A DNA stretch of 64,000 bases from contig MNCI01004927.1 in assembly GCA_015680685.1 (NCBI GenBank), positions 381 through 64,380 on the forward strand. Direction: 5' to 3'. Below the pieces are notes generated by a model. It saw nothing but the letters and a program-made list of their open reading frames with translations, was not told where the DNA came from and made no database searches. Each line of letters opens with the position of its first letter. The stretch's first letter is position 1. The position numbers and the translations under genes were made by a program. Positions 44,846-56,901 of this stretch are shown here, one piece after another. Origin of the DNA: Gnetum montanum. Lineage: Eukaryota; Streptophyta; Gnetopsida; Gnetales; Gnetaceae.

Positions 44846-45724
44846 TGATGAGTAGTGAGTAGACCCTATGCCCAACCATACAAATCACTAAGCGTTCACA
44901 CATGATTTGGTCGAATTTCGTGAACTTATAGCCTTCTAAGTACACTGGTCTCTAGGAGGTGAAACTAACCGTTGTAATCACTGTCTTCCCAATTACACTT
45001 TTGAAATGCAAAGATATGGTTGAGTACAACTGAGGCATATGATTTTTATCATTTTTTATGTTTTATGTTTTAAGTTTCCTAAGGATAAAGAATAATGAAT
45101 AAAATAAAATAATTAAATTGCTAATTTAAGCTAACCAGCTACACCTAACTGATCCTAACATAAGCATTCATTTCCACTTGCCGTACACATCTTGAAAACA
45201 TTTAACACTACTAGTTTACCAAATGTTAAGTGTTACTAGGATTACCAAGCACCAAGCATATGCTTGAAGTGGTCGTACTTATGTGCTTAAGTAATCACTA
45301 TTGAATAATTGATTACTTAATTACTTAAAGCATTAAGGAAATTGCATAAAACATTAAATGCATAAGTAAACAATTAATCTATTTCGAAGTGTTACAAGGT
45401 TTATTAGAAAGCTAGTTTTTATTGTAGCACACATTGTTGTGCTTAGGTACAATATTGCTTGAATAAAGATTCATACACTCTTTAACTCATACTGCAGGCA
45501 CTCAAAATATTCTAACTTTCAAGTAAGAAAACTACAAGAGCTCCACTACAACTATGATCAAATATGTCATAAACACAGTGGGTGAGCATGTATTTATAGG
45601 TAAAAAATGACACCATGTCGATGAGGCCATGTCAATGCATCAAATCCCATGTCGACGCGGCCGTGTCAATGGTGTCACATTGAAGGGGCAGCATTGACAA
45701 AATATAAGAATATGCAACTCATCG
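44846..45724 (-). repeat. Element D 3' LTR
   Basis: The plus strand starts TGATGAGTAGTGAGTAG and ends CAACTCATCG (the terminal base of the minus-strand TG is changed). TATA on the minus strand near 45594-45601 (TATTTATA on plus). U3 carries TCGATGAGGCC- and TCGACGCGGCC-like words as in A. Confidence 0.8.
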
Positions 45725-45734
45725 TACCCCCACG
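45725..45734 (-). promoter_or_regulatory. Element D polypurine tract
   Basis: The minus strand reads CGTGGGGGTA directly before the LTR start. Confidence 0.7.
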
Positions 45735-45957
45735 ATTGAATGAAATGTCATCCCCAAGTGAACAAAAGGAGGAACAAGTTTCTTACAAAATTTTGGGAAG
45801 GTATGGGATTATTAACCACCTATTGATATTCACAAACACAAACACAAACAAACACCAAGTGTCCAAGTGTATGGAATTACAATTTTTACAAAATTTTGGT
45901 GTTTAGGATAATAAAATTAAACACCAGGACAAAAATGAAAAATATGATTCCATTGAT

Positions 45958-48824
45958 GGCACGAAGATGAGGAAGAAGTTCAAACGATCCTAGGTGGTGG
46001 AGGTTCCTAAGGCTCTAAATAACCTTCTCTTGCTTTAGGTGCACATGGTGGTTGATGTAGTTGTGGTTATCCTATGGTAGCTATAAATTTTGGTGGATCA
46101 TTAAAGGCATCCAACAGTGCCTTCATCTTCTCCTCCTTAGTCTTGGGATTACTCACTGTCCACACGGCATTGTGAATGTGGGCTAGTATGGAAACATCCC
46201 AAGGATAGTGCATTGCTGAGAATAAGTCCATCACATTGATGAACTAGGTAGTGAAAAGTTTACATTCAACATTGAATGCCTTTATTATATTATGTAGCTC
46301 TTGGTAGTCACTCATTCTCCTAGCTAGGTTCTTAGTTATAGACCATTGATTAGTGAAGCACTGGCTAAGAACATTGAGTTCTGCATTTGCCACCTCAAGC
46401 TTTTTCTTGGTGTTTTTGTGATGCTTAAACTCATCTTCATACAAGAAGTATGAGTTGGCCACTTGTTTCTCCAATTCAGACCATGATCGTCTTGCAGTAA
46501 GCATCACCAAATTTGCATAACAGAGATTTGCAAGCTCCATGTACTCTATCATCTCCTCGATCTACAGCTTCTTTGTGTAGATCTTTACCTTGCTGTAGTC
46601 ATTAAGCCCATCAAAGATAGGCTACTAGACATCACCTCCTTCCTTAAGCTATTGGAGGGCCTTATTAACTTTCACCTTTGCCATCTAAATATGTTTTTCA
46701 TTGATTTCTTTATGTAGACCAATCTAATCTATATAGTGAATTTTGACTTTCTTAAACTTGAGAGCCTCCTTTTTCTAGGTAGCTACCTCTATTGCAGATT
46801 TGTGGCGAAGGGCCCAAACTTCCTCCATAGAGAGATTTCTATTTTCAACTGCCAATATCCTCAATTTTGTATTTACTTTGGCTAGCTTATCCTACTGTTA
46901 GTGGATGAAATCTTGCATTTACTACTTTTGCATATCTACATTCCATAGGCAATGATTTTCTGTTGTCAAAGGGACATTCTCATGGCAAGTTTGATTTAAG
47001 GAATTTTAGATATTATGCATGGTGACATCAAATAAGGATTGATTAAAGGTCATCATCTCCTTCACATTCTCAACCTTCTTGAGCTTTTCTTGAAGTTGTT
47101 GAAAAGCTTTATCATGGGTTAGTGCAGGGTTGGTAAGGTGGGCTCTTAATTCAGCAATCTCCACAGCCAGGTGCTGGTTTTGAGCCTAGGCTATTTTGAG
47201 TTACCCTTCCATGATAATGCATTTTCCCCTTACTTCCAATAGTTTTGATTGAGTTGTAGTGATTGTATGCGAAACATCAAAGACATGTGGAATTGGTTAC
47301 TTGGTTCCCATTAGTTGGTCCAACAACTCCTTGTGTTGGGCTATGCTCAATCTATTGCTAACTATTCATGTGAACGTCTACACATCTCTTAGTGCAAAAA
47401 TGTTTAGTATAAATGTTGTGGATGCATTCAATTCCTTGGAAATTCTATTAGCAACCACCTCTACTAGTATCTCCTGCCCATGGTGTTGCATTACCAAGAT
47501 AGTTGTCCACTCACTCTCCTTCAGACGCATCGAGAAAGTAGCAGCATTTTTAGAGATTTTTGGGAATTATTGCTATTGTGAGAGAGATATTGTTACCTCT
47601 TGGGTGTTTGATTTTGATCTCATGGGTAGCTGCATTCTTTGGTTGAAACAATTGGCCTACCTCCCTCCATCTAGCTGATAGTTTGAGCCAATTTGTTGAG
47701 GTGGCTCATTGCTATGCGATACATAGATGAATCGACACCGCTCATTCCTGCTCGTTGCTTTTGTTCATGCAAGAGCTACTGTTGAATCTTGTGCATTCAT
47801 TCAAGGGTAGTGCAGGACTCCCAACATTATTTTGTGAATTGGTTGTGGAGGTGGTGATTGCTACTCCTCTTCCTTGATTGTGGCAGGGGTCTTATCTTGA
47901 TCATTTCTGCCCAAAATGAAGAAGAAGCATGTATGATTGTGTTGTTAGCACAACCAACTATTCCTGCCCTTTTGCATAGTTTTCTGATGAGGCAAGGAAA
48001 GGGCAGGGCCTTCCTTCCACATTAATTTTTCTTAAATCACTTCTCTATCTCTAGATAGATTAGGTTTGGAAGGTTCACAGGGAATTTTCAACTCAGAGCA
48101 ACACATGCAAGAGCCAAAAAAGTAGTCACCTTACTAGGCCTCACTATTGGATTGAGGTGAGAGGCCATTATCTTGAAATATACATGCTCCGTTGGGGTGA
48201 GTGCACCATACTCTCGGTCCACTCCATAACATTGCTAGGTTCACTCCTTCTTTGCCTTTGAGTGTGCTTGTGTGGAGATCTTTGCCAAATGTTTTCCAAT
48301 ATTAGGTAACCCAAGGGCTTGCATAATGGCCTCCACCAAGTAGAACACCTAAATGTTCTTGATTTTCATTATGGCTCTCACTCACCTACCATTCTAGGAG
48401 AGATATGTCTCTCTCATGTATCATTCCTCATTGGAAGTGATGATTGGCCACATGGGAGAGTTCTGCAACTATGTCTTGACTTATGTTGGAGCATGTTCTA
48501 AGAATGGCCCAAAGTTTAATTCTTGAAGAATTGAATGTTGAATGTCAAGAGGCTTAATCTAATCAAGGAAGACTTGAGTTAACATGACCTCAAGTCTTGG
48601 CACTAGTCCTAGTGCCTCATCTTGATGGGATTTTTCAGTTACATCTGCTTTCTCAAGAATTTGTCAAAAAAATTCCACTTTAGGCTCCTCTGAAAGAGGT
48701 CCTATTGCATGAGTTTTTGCTACTTGTTCTTGGGCTTATTCTTGCTGCTCCTTCCAGCTTTAGGTCATTTGTCCTTTGGTTGAGATGGTCCTCCTTCCTA
48801 TGGGAATTTTGGTTTAGGTGCCAT
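45958..48824 (-). pseudogene. Element D ORF3: same accessory ORF as in A
   Basis: Likely starts at ATG 48824 (MAPKPKFP). Follows A's ORF3 in order: acidic Gln/Glu-rich part, transposon-protein-like domain (about 48550-47930), linker, then a coiled-coil-like helix-rich part. The best open piece is 46552-46244 (102 codons: ARRSWSELEKQVANSYF, KKKLEVANAELNVLSQ, ARRMSDYQELHNIIKAF). The last part aligns with RMNDYKELQNAIKVFD in A. Having the ORF in the same place in two separately inserted copies shows it is part of the family and not a chance capture at one locus. No membrane segment or signal peptide is visible. Confidence 0.6.
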
Positions 48825-50804
48825 CTGTAATCACAACATGACCAAGGATTAACACTTATTCTGTAACTTTGAAACATTTGGAATACCTTATCTCTTGGGG
48901 TAGTTGCACTTGGCTAAGTTGTGATCATAGTTGATTTGATTATTTTAATATTATTATATTATTTTTTGATTAAATAGGTTACCGGAGTGTGTTGGAAGGG
49001 TTTAGCTTCCATTGGTTGATAATTTAATATTATTTATTCATTAAATCCATGGGGGAGGTAGAAAAATTTTGAAAATTTTTTTGTCAAAAACTTAATGTTT
49101 ATGGCCCCCACAACATAAAGTGTACGTCTAGAAGTTGCAGAACTAAAGAACAAAGTGAATCGAACAAATAGCTTGAAAGTTCAGGGCTCTGGAACGTTTT
49201 GAGCTATGAGAGATTGTAAAAACTCCCCTTATGTTTGAAGAAAACGGCAAAAAATTCCTAAGTGGTGGGTGTTATATATAGAATTTTTCTCATGTGTCGA
49301 TTGGGCCTAGTTGACGGGGCTAAGTTGATGTGCTCAGCTAAGTCGATTGGGCCTAGTCAACAGGGCCGAGTCGATGTGGTCAACTACTTCGACTAGGCCT
49401 AGTCAATGTTGCTATTGACCATCGTTGACCAAGTCAAAATTGAAAAAATACAAGGAGTTTGTGAACAAAATTGGAGTCAAATGAAAGCCCAAAAAGCCAA
49501 GGACATAATGATATACATGAAGAGGACTTGAGATTTCACAAAAGATGAAGAATGATTAGAGAAATGCCTTAAGGAGCACTTAGTTGGATGTAATCGATGA
49601 GGAATGCAAAAGATTTGATTGCTAAAATGCCTAAGGATAAGGAACTTAACTAGCCTAACTAAGAACTATGCAAGTGGATCCTCCCCATAGCAGGCTTATG
49701 CCCTTTTTACCCTTGCATAACCTCAACTAAGGAGTTCATGGGCCCCACAGTTGATTAATGGGTACAAAATCTTAAGGACCAAATCTAGAAGAATCTACTT
49801 AAGAATTTCAACAACTCAAACTAAGACATTGAACAAAAACATGAAAATCGATAGTGAGGTCAGTTATGGAAAGCATTGATGGATGATATACAGAGTGAAA
49901 TGGATTTCCCAATCGTGGTCACATGAAGTATCTTGTGGAGTTTATGGTTAAATAACTTGATAAAAGTACATCCTTAGTCTAGACCAAAATCAACCACTTT
50001 CAATGACTTCGCATACCACTCTAAGATCAGGCCACCCCCTCAAGACACAAGAATGCTCCCATAGACAATCACCGTTCTTTATTTAAGAAGAAAAGAGAAG
50101 TAGAAGGTGAGAAAGGGCCTTAGTTAGAGGGGTCCTTTAGGCATGGATAACATGTCTTTCTAGTTCCATAACCAGTGCATGTAGCCTGTTTATTGTGTCT
50201 AAGGGTTGTTCTTTGAATTTCCATCATGTTTGTTTGTTTTTTTCTATTTTTTTTTGGATTTTATGCTTTTTTATGAATTTTTGGATGGGAGCTACACCAT
50301 GTAAAAATTTATTCAAATTCTAGTTATTGGTCTACACAGAATGATAAGAAATCCATGAAAACAAACATGCACTCAAGTAAGTAGAGGCACAAAAAGTATT
50401 GAATCTCCTTGAAGTCAGACCCTTTTCAAACCTTTAAATCTCTTCCAAGTTTGGAAATTACCAAGGTCAAAAGTTCATTAAAGTTCTATTAATGAAAAAG
50501 GAACCTCATATTTCCAAAACCATGAAAACCATAGAGTTGATGGCTGGGTGGATGATGTGGACTCATTGCCTATTCCATAAAAGAGAACCTTGACTATGTT
50601 ATTAGTCATCAAAATTCAAAAATAGAAACCATACATTAACAATCAAAATAGTAAACACAAGCCACCATTAGTAAATAGCTACAGCATCACTGTGTCCTAT
50701 TGGCAATAAAGCACTTTATTAGAAACCAAGAAAAATTCACACCAAATAAAGTAAAATATACAAAAAATTGTAAAAATATTTAAGAAAAATAAAACATGCT
50801 AATA
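48825..50804 (-). other. Element D noncoding spacer, first part
   Basis: Matches A 11630-13470 in reverse: for example GGAGCACTTAGTTGGATG (49574) against the same words at about 12795, and GGCATGGATAACATGTC (50137) against about 12234. Contains the TCGACTAGGCC palindrome cluster at 49288-49440. It continues at 57929 after element E. Confidence 0.7.
49288..49440. repeat. TCGACTAGGCCTAGTCGA-type palindrome cluster
   Basis: Five or so units of TCGA-T/C-GGCC-AGTCGA type alternate: TCGATTGGGCCTAGTTGA, then GGGGC, then TCGATTGGGCCTAGTCAA, GGGCCGAGTCGATG, then TCGACTAGGCCTAGTCAA. The inferred unit is an 18-bp perfect palindrome. Element A keeps only a remnant at 12990-13020. Confidence 0.65.
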
Positions 50805-50824
50805 ATGTTTGATGAGACATTATA

Positions 50825-50886
50825 CGCGATATTGCGGCTGTTGCGATATCGCGTCGTCCCCTACAATATCGCGTACGCGATATCAT
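50825..50886. repeat. Four-unit palindrome array in E 5' LTR
   Basis: Units at 50825 (GCGATATTGC), 50843 (GCGATATCGC), 50863 (ACAATATCGC) and 50877 (GCGATATCAT). The 3' LTR of the same element keeps one unit (56927-56936). Confidence 0.85.
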
Positions 50887-50902
50887 GGTCCACTGCCATA
50901 TC

Positions 50903-50910
50903 TATAAATA
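50903..50910 (+). promoter_or_regulatory. TATA box of element E
   Basis: TATAAATA in the family context ATCTATAAATAAGAGGC, 16 bp downstream of the palindrome array in the 5' LTR. Confidence 0.65.
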
Positions 50911-51718
50911 AGAGGCAGCTCTCCCTTATTTTCCCATCCTGAGTTAGAAGTAGGGAAACTCTAGCAGTTTGATCACTCTAGAGATAGAATATTTTCCATG
51001 TGCCTGCAGTAGGAGTCCTAAAGTGAACAGATCTTTATTCAAGCAACATTGTACCTTAACACAAGTTATGTATGGCAATAAAGACGAACTTCCTGGATAA
51101 ACCTTGTAGTGCATGGAAGAGGATTTTATTTATTGTTTTCTCTCTCACCCTTAAACTCCTAGAATGCAGTATGAGTATGACTTGATTATGAGCATCTAAG
51201 GATGTGTATGGTTAGTCAAGGAATCAGCTGCTCATCACATGCGGTATGAGTACGACTTGATTACGAGCATCTAGTGTGACTACTTAGTAACCCAGTGGAT
51301 CCAGGATCTACACTTGGTAATCCCAGTGGTAGTCTCAGATGTGTATCCGCGTGGTGATCCCAGTGACGATTAGCATTTGGTAGCCACGGTTGCATCAGTT
51401 TAGGGTGTGTACGGTAAGTGGGAACGGATGTTGACGCTAGGTTAATTTAGACTTAGTCATTAGTTAGAGTTAGTTAGTTTCTCAACCCTTCACCTCGATA
51501 ACATAGGAGAAAAACATAAAAAGATATTAAAATCATATACCTCAGACTTACTTAACCATACACTGTGACAACTACAAGTAAGTTTGGGAAGACAATGAAT
51601 GATTAACCCCAAGTGTTCCATGGGGCATGTAGGCACTTAGTCTGTGGAGTTTGATTGGATCGCGCGTGCTATGCTCGTTTCGTATGGTTGAGTGTAGGGG
51701 TACCTTGCCACTCATCAT

Positions 51719-51736
51719 TGGCGCCATTGCCGAGGA
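51719..51736 (+). other. tRNA-Asp-type primer-binding site of E
   Basis: TGGCGCCATTGCCGAGGA one base inside the LTR; two bases off the complement of the plant tRNA-Asp 3' end. Confidence 0.85.
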
Positions 51737-51861
51737 CTAAGTGTTTGTGCGCCGAATAGAACATAAAAGGATATCACTCACATTGTTGGAAGCCTAAACG
51801 AACGTTCGGGTTAATTAACAGAAAAATTATATAACGGTAATTAGCACACCGATAAGACACT

Positions 51862-54400
51862 ATGTCTTCTTCTTCTTCTCATAAGAGCAACTCACCACCT
51901 AAGGACCATACACGAGACAGTCAGCAACATAAAACACATAGCCGAAATCAGCCAAGTCCTAAATAGTACAAGATAGTTTATACTCATCCTAATGAGTATA
52001 TTCCAAACTTTACTTCTATCCTCCATCAAGTAGAATAGCTGTGATGAAGAGATTTGCAAGGTAACATTGTGTTACCCCCAAATCGATTAGTCTCTAACAT
52101 GCTCTTCTGTGCTTTGGCACAGATAGGCATGACTGAATTATATGCTGAATACATTGTGGAAGACTTTGATATGAGGGATTATCATCGCACAGAAGCACAA
52201 CGTATGAGGGACGCAAGGCAAGAGAGCCAACATACACTGTTGAAGGGCAAAGGCCCACATGTCCTTAGTAAAACTAGAGATGGTGAACCACTCATAACGG
52301 GTTCCCTATCAAATGATGTTCCCCCTCCTAACGATGGTGAGGAGGTAGGGTATCAGAACCTATGATGAACGATACATAACCCTAGTTTTGATGCCCGTGA
52401 ACACCAATTGTTCACAGAGGGAACAACCAGTCATGCTAAGGATGGACACTTAGATCGTCATCACGATCGGGGCTGGAGCAGCAGAAGAGAAGGCAAGAAA
52501 CATCATCATGACGATGGTTCCCCTTCTTCTTCCCCTTCTTCACATCATTCACCCTCTCCTTCCACATCTAGGCACAACCATCATGAACACAACAGAGAGG
52601 ATAAAGGTAGACAAAACGAGAGACCTCGATGGGAAAGTCGAGAGAGAGGACAAGGGCAAGGACGTAGGGAAAGTAGGAAACAACGCAGACATCACAGGTG
52701 TCATGAAAGAGATGATCATGATGAGCCCCTACTCGTAACTCGAAGTATGCTTGACATAACGGAGGCAGTTATGATTCCCACAAGGTATTTAAAAGATAGT
52801 CGAATCAAATGTTTAGACATGAACAATATCCCATGATTTGAAGGGGGATACAATGTAGATCCAAAAAATCATTTATAGGCATTCCACGATGCCTGTGCCT
52901 TGCAGAATATAGAAAATGAGTGGCAAAAACTTAAGTTGTTCCCAAGGACAGTCATCAAGGAAGCAAAGAGCTTGTACCAGTCCTTAGAACCGGAAACCAT
53001 CAGGAGGTGGAGTACGATGTTAGAACTGTTCAACAATAAGTATCAGATGTACTCTAGAGTGTCTAATTTGCGTAAGTAGATCCAAGGATGGAATCAAGGA
53101 AATGATGAACCCTTGGATGCTGCCATGGCTCGCTACTACACATTGTTACATCGTTGCTCGGGCCATGGATACGCACAGCAGGATCAACTTCGCCACATCG
53201 TGGATGGGCTAAGGCATGAAACGAGAAGAACCCTTAGGACTTTTGCCCAAGGGAGACTATCACAACTTAGAGCCCATGAAGTACATCGCTTGTTGGAGCA
53301 AGTAGTAAGAGAAGAAGGTGAGCTACGAAAAAGGGAAAGTGTGGAAGAATACAACTGTGATCCCTCTCTTCGAAAGAAGGGAGTGAAATTTTGCGATGAG
53401 GAGGATGAGTCACCAATCGAAGAGTTGGTGAACAAGAAGACCTTGCTACTTCAAAAGCTCACAATAGAAATAGCAGCTAAGGTAGACATCGTATGGAGTT
53501 CCTTAGACTCTAAAATTGAAACTGTCTTAAAAATTGTAGAAGAGTCTAAGGTAGAACAAAGTAGTGACAAAGGTAAGACAAAGTGGGGAGATTTAGGCCC
53601 TACACATAACAAGGGTAAGGGGAAAATCACTAACTCCGATGGGGTTATGGAATCAGACACAGATGATGACGATGGATGTGAGATCTACCACTATGACCAT
53701 CCTAAGGGATGTTGCCCCATCATCTCACATCTATAGGAGTCTGGGGTGTATGCATTTAATCCAAGACTTAATCAACGGCAAACAACCCGTAGGTTACCTT
53801 ATCCCCAAGGTAACCCAAGGCAATTCCACCAACCATTAACGTATTATCTAAGTGGAACTCCACCACAACCCATCGAACAGCATCAGTGGTGGTAATACCC
53901 ATAGTCATGGGGGATGCCATCGCTGAAACCTCAGTACCCTTACCGGTAGCCTGACCCTTATGGATATTATGTGTAGCAGCTGATTTCTCCAAGTGACTCT
54001 ATGAGTCACACAACTCCCCACCGTCACTACCAAGTTTGGGAGTACTTCAGATGGACTCCTTCTCCTCCGGGAGACACTCTATACCCACACCATCCTCCAA
54101 ATCCATTCGCACCTCTTCCACAAGTAGTTCCCATAACACCTCCTACTCCAACAATGCAAGGGGAACTTCCTCCTCAACTATAGCAATGTCACACTGCGAG
54201 AGCTGTAAATATTCAAACTGTTGCTAGTTCTAACAACTGTAAAAAGAGAAGACCCTTCTTCAGAACCAAAAGCCCAGAAAAACTCTTGCAACAACAAGCG
54301 GTTGAGCCCATGTACACTCCTCCACCATCTAACACTTCGGAGCACCCTTGAGTTCAACATCAGAGCCTAATGCATATGGTTATGTTAACGCATACTGTAA
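51862..54400 (+). pseudogene. Element E gag
   Basis: Starts ATG 51862 (MSSSSSHKSNSPPKDHTR). Then a THPNEYIPNFTSILHQ run, QGNIVLPPN, a capsid-like helical part (LYAEYIVEDFDMRDYH), a Ser/His/Arg/Asp-rich low-complexity stretch (52400-52720), TRSMLDITEAVMIPT, then a 207-codon open piece (53113-53736: HIVDGLRHETRRTL, acidic and Lys-rich parts) ending in the knuckle CEIYHYDHPKGCC (53678-53716), whose second Cys is changed to Tyr. A Gln/Pro/Tyr-rich tail (YLSGTPP, HHPPNPFAPLP) runs to about 54200. Three open pieces (52054-52365, 52408-52836, 53113-53736) are separated by stops. It is the best-preserved gag in the window. Confidence 0.85.
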
Positions 54401-54439
54401 CCAACTAGATCAACGTAGTCCACCTTCCCAGGAAACTAA

Positions 54440-55190
54440 CTGACCCTGGGAGTCTCTTAATCTACCTTCGAGTCACTAGAAATGAACCACATAGGGCTCT
54501 TCTTGACTCAGCTTCTGCAGTCAATTTAATATCACGAGAAATGTATCAAGCCTGGAACCTGCCCCAACTTAAGAAGAGTAACATTCAACTAGAGCTGGAA
54601 GACCAGTCCATCACTATTCCCTTGGGATTGGTGGAGGACATCATACCACTGTGTGTGGTTGGTATTACCTAGCTGATTTCCTGGTGATTGAAGTAAACAA
54701 CAACGAAGGGGACTTCCCAATTATAATGGGAAGGGCATGGCTTAGTACAGAAGATGCATGCCTTAGGATCTGCGATCTTTCCTTTGAAATTTCTAAGATA
54801 AACATTTATGGAAAGATCGAGAAGAGGAAAGTTCCATGCATCACATATAGTGATTCATCATGTGATGACATCAAGGAAATGCCTCCATGCAACAGGTATG
54901 CCCTTGAAACTTTAAAACAAAGATGCTTGTATGTAGCAACCACACAACTAGTAGAAGACACCCCGTGGTTGAAAGCTACTAGAAGGAGCAACCAAATATG
55001 CATGGAACGAACTGAGGCACTAACCCATGCCAACAACGAAGGCATAGACACATTGGAATATGAGCGTCGCCAACTTCCACCCCTTAATCTAAGATCATCA
55101 ATTGGGAGAAGTTGGACACTTCATAGAAATTCAAATAGGCACTCATTATTTCAGATCTCTTCCTTTCCACTAAGTCATGGGGGAGATGGC
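54440..55190 (+). pseudogene. Element E aspartic protease, one-base frameshift
   Basis: ALLDSASAVNLISREMYQ (catalytic Asp codon 54505-54507; the intact family reads DSGS, so the Gly is changed to Ala) is followed by ITIPLGLVEDII. A one-base loss near 54643 shifts the frame compared with B. The remainder is open for 183 codons (54651-55202): DFLVIEVNNNEGDFPIIMGR, KVPCITYSDS, then a Lys/Arg-rich tail (ALETLKQRCLYVATTQL) and YERRQLPPLNL before the stop at the internal polypurine-like site. This family's protease would process gag. No RT sequence follows. Confidence 0.8.
55176..55190 (+). promoter_or_regulatory. Internal polypurine-tract-like site
   Basis: CATGGGGGAGATGGC at the end of the protease ORF, equivalent to sites in A, B and D. 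Confidence 0.45.
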
Positions 55191-55202
55191 CACCTATGCT
55201 AA

Positions 55203-56891
55203 TCTTATGGGGCTCTCAGTTCTTTTTTGATTTTTGTTTTACAAGTTTTTTTCTTACACATTTTTGTTTTACACGTTTTTATTTTACAAATTTCTTTAAC
55301 TTTTCTAGTTTTTGTTTTACAACATTGTTATACTTTTTCATTTTTTGTGTGTGTTTGTGTGTGTGTCATCCATCATGTCAGTTTGTCACCCAATAAGTGT
55401 TCTTCACGATGGTATGAACTGTTTTCTCATTGATTGCTAATGTTTGGTTTTTACCTTAAGGTTATGATGTTGATACTATGGTATGTTCTTTTGATATGGT
55501 AGGCAATGAGTCCACTTCATCCATTCATCCACAACATTCTATGGTCTCTCTTGGCTTGGAAATGTACAGTCTCCTTTCTAAATAAGAACTTTAACGAATC
55601 GGTGATTGGATATCTCTCAAACTAAAGAAGGACTCAAGGTTTGAAAAGGGTGTGACTTCAAGGGAACTTGATGCATTTGTGTTGGCCGTTCTCTTGGGTG
55701 CTTGGATGTTTTTCTTCTTGGGTTTTCTCACCGTTCCGATGTTACCCAACTATTGGAAGCTGAGACAATAAAAATAAAAAGTCTTTGCATGGTGTGGTTC
55801 TCATGCATAACAACACAAAATGAAAAAAAAACTAAGTGAGAATTCAAAGCACATCCCTTAGATGAAATAAACTTGTTGCTTCCCATTCTCTCCTTTGTTT
55901 CGTCGGAATGGTGGTGACTCTTGGGGAAGGCATCCTTGTTATCCAAGTGGATGGTTTAGCCGAATGCATTGATGCGAAGTCACTGGATGTGGTTGGTTTG
56001 AGGCTGGATTTGGAATGAGATTTGCTNCATTGTCCATTGGTAAGCGCACCATCAATCTTGCTCTTTGCATAGCTGCATCCAGCACGGCTCCATTCCAAGT
56101 GTTTGCTCTAGATCTAATCCGTTGTTCTATGATTGCCATCTGCACACACAACACAATCATATATTAGCAAGGGTAAATGAATCATCATGTAATTAATACC
56201 TTGCTTCGGTGTAAGTCCATTGACTGAGTTGTGGTATGGCTGATACGGATCTGGGGATATATTAATAATGACTACCGAAGGTGTAGGGGTTAGCAAAGAA
56301 TTGAAAAATTTGGGGCTAAGAGAAAATCGAAAAAATCGAGCCTCATACCCCCAGGACTAATCGCGAACCTCCGGTAGCGTTAGAATGGAGAAAGGAAAGG
56401 AGTAAGAAAGATAGATAAAAAGGGACAACTAAAGCATNTGCTAACCCCTACACCTTCGGTAGTCATTATTAATATATCCCCAGATCCGTATTAGCCNTAC
56501 CCTTGCTAATATATGATTGTGTTGTGTGTGCAGATGGCAATCATAGAACAACGGATTAGATCTAGAGCAAACACTTGGAATGGAGCCCTGCTGGATGCAG
56601 CTATGCAAAGAGCAAGATTGATGGTGCGCTTACCAATGGACAATGGAAGGCGCAATCTTGGTGTTGGTAGAAGTAACACTTCTTTCTCTCTCTCTCTTTC
56701 TTTCTCAGCTGCCAACAAAGGTTTGATGTCATTGTAATAAGGTGTTCACCCTTGTTGTGATGAACACCAGTTTTGTCAAGTCTTGTAATGATGATCCGTT
56801 CACATGTCATCCCATTAGTTCCATTCCCCTTAATAATTCCATACCTTCCCGATATTATTGTAAGGAACTCAAGGACGAGTTTTCATTCAGT
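55203..56891 (+). other. Element E noncoding 3' region with assembly joins
   Basis: Contains the family's conserved noncoding block (about 55600-56020, with CTTTGCATGGTGTGGTTCTC at 55784). N bases at 56027, 56438 and 56497 separate pieces that are reverse complements of one another: 56028-56174 against 56498-56645, and 56238-56294 against 56439-56496. Element B shows only one orientation of this part, so 56028-56437 is probably an inverted or duplicated contig. Confidence 0.75.
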
Positions 56892-56901
56892 CATGGGGGT
56901 A
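56892..56901 (+). promoter_or_regulatory. Element E polypurine tract
   Basis: CATGGGGGTA immediately before the 3' LTR start TGATGAGACG. Confidence 0.8.

Larger units (their letters stand above)
50810..51717 (+). repeat. Element E 5' LTR (908 bp)
   Basis: Starts TGATGAGACAT and ends CTTGCCACTCATCA. Carries a four-unit palindrome array, a TATA box, AATAAA near 51076, and a shortened U5: about 100 bp present in the 3' LTR (around 57395-57500) are missing near 51339. Confidence 0.9.

Noticed and set aside
55844-56160. Minus-strand ORFs crossing 56027
   Set aside because: They run through an N and an inverted contig join, so the reading frame is not reliable.
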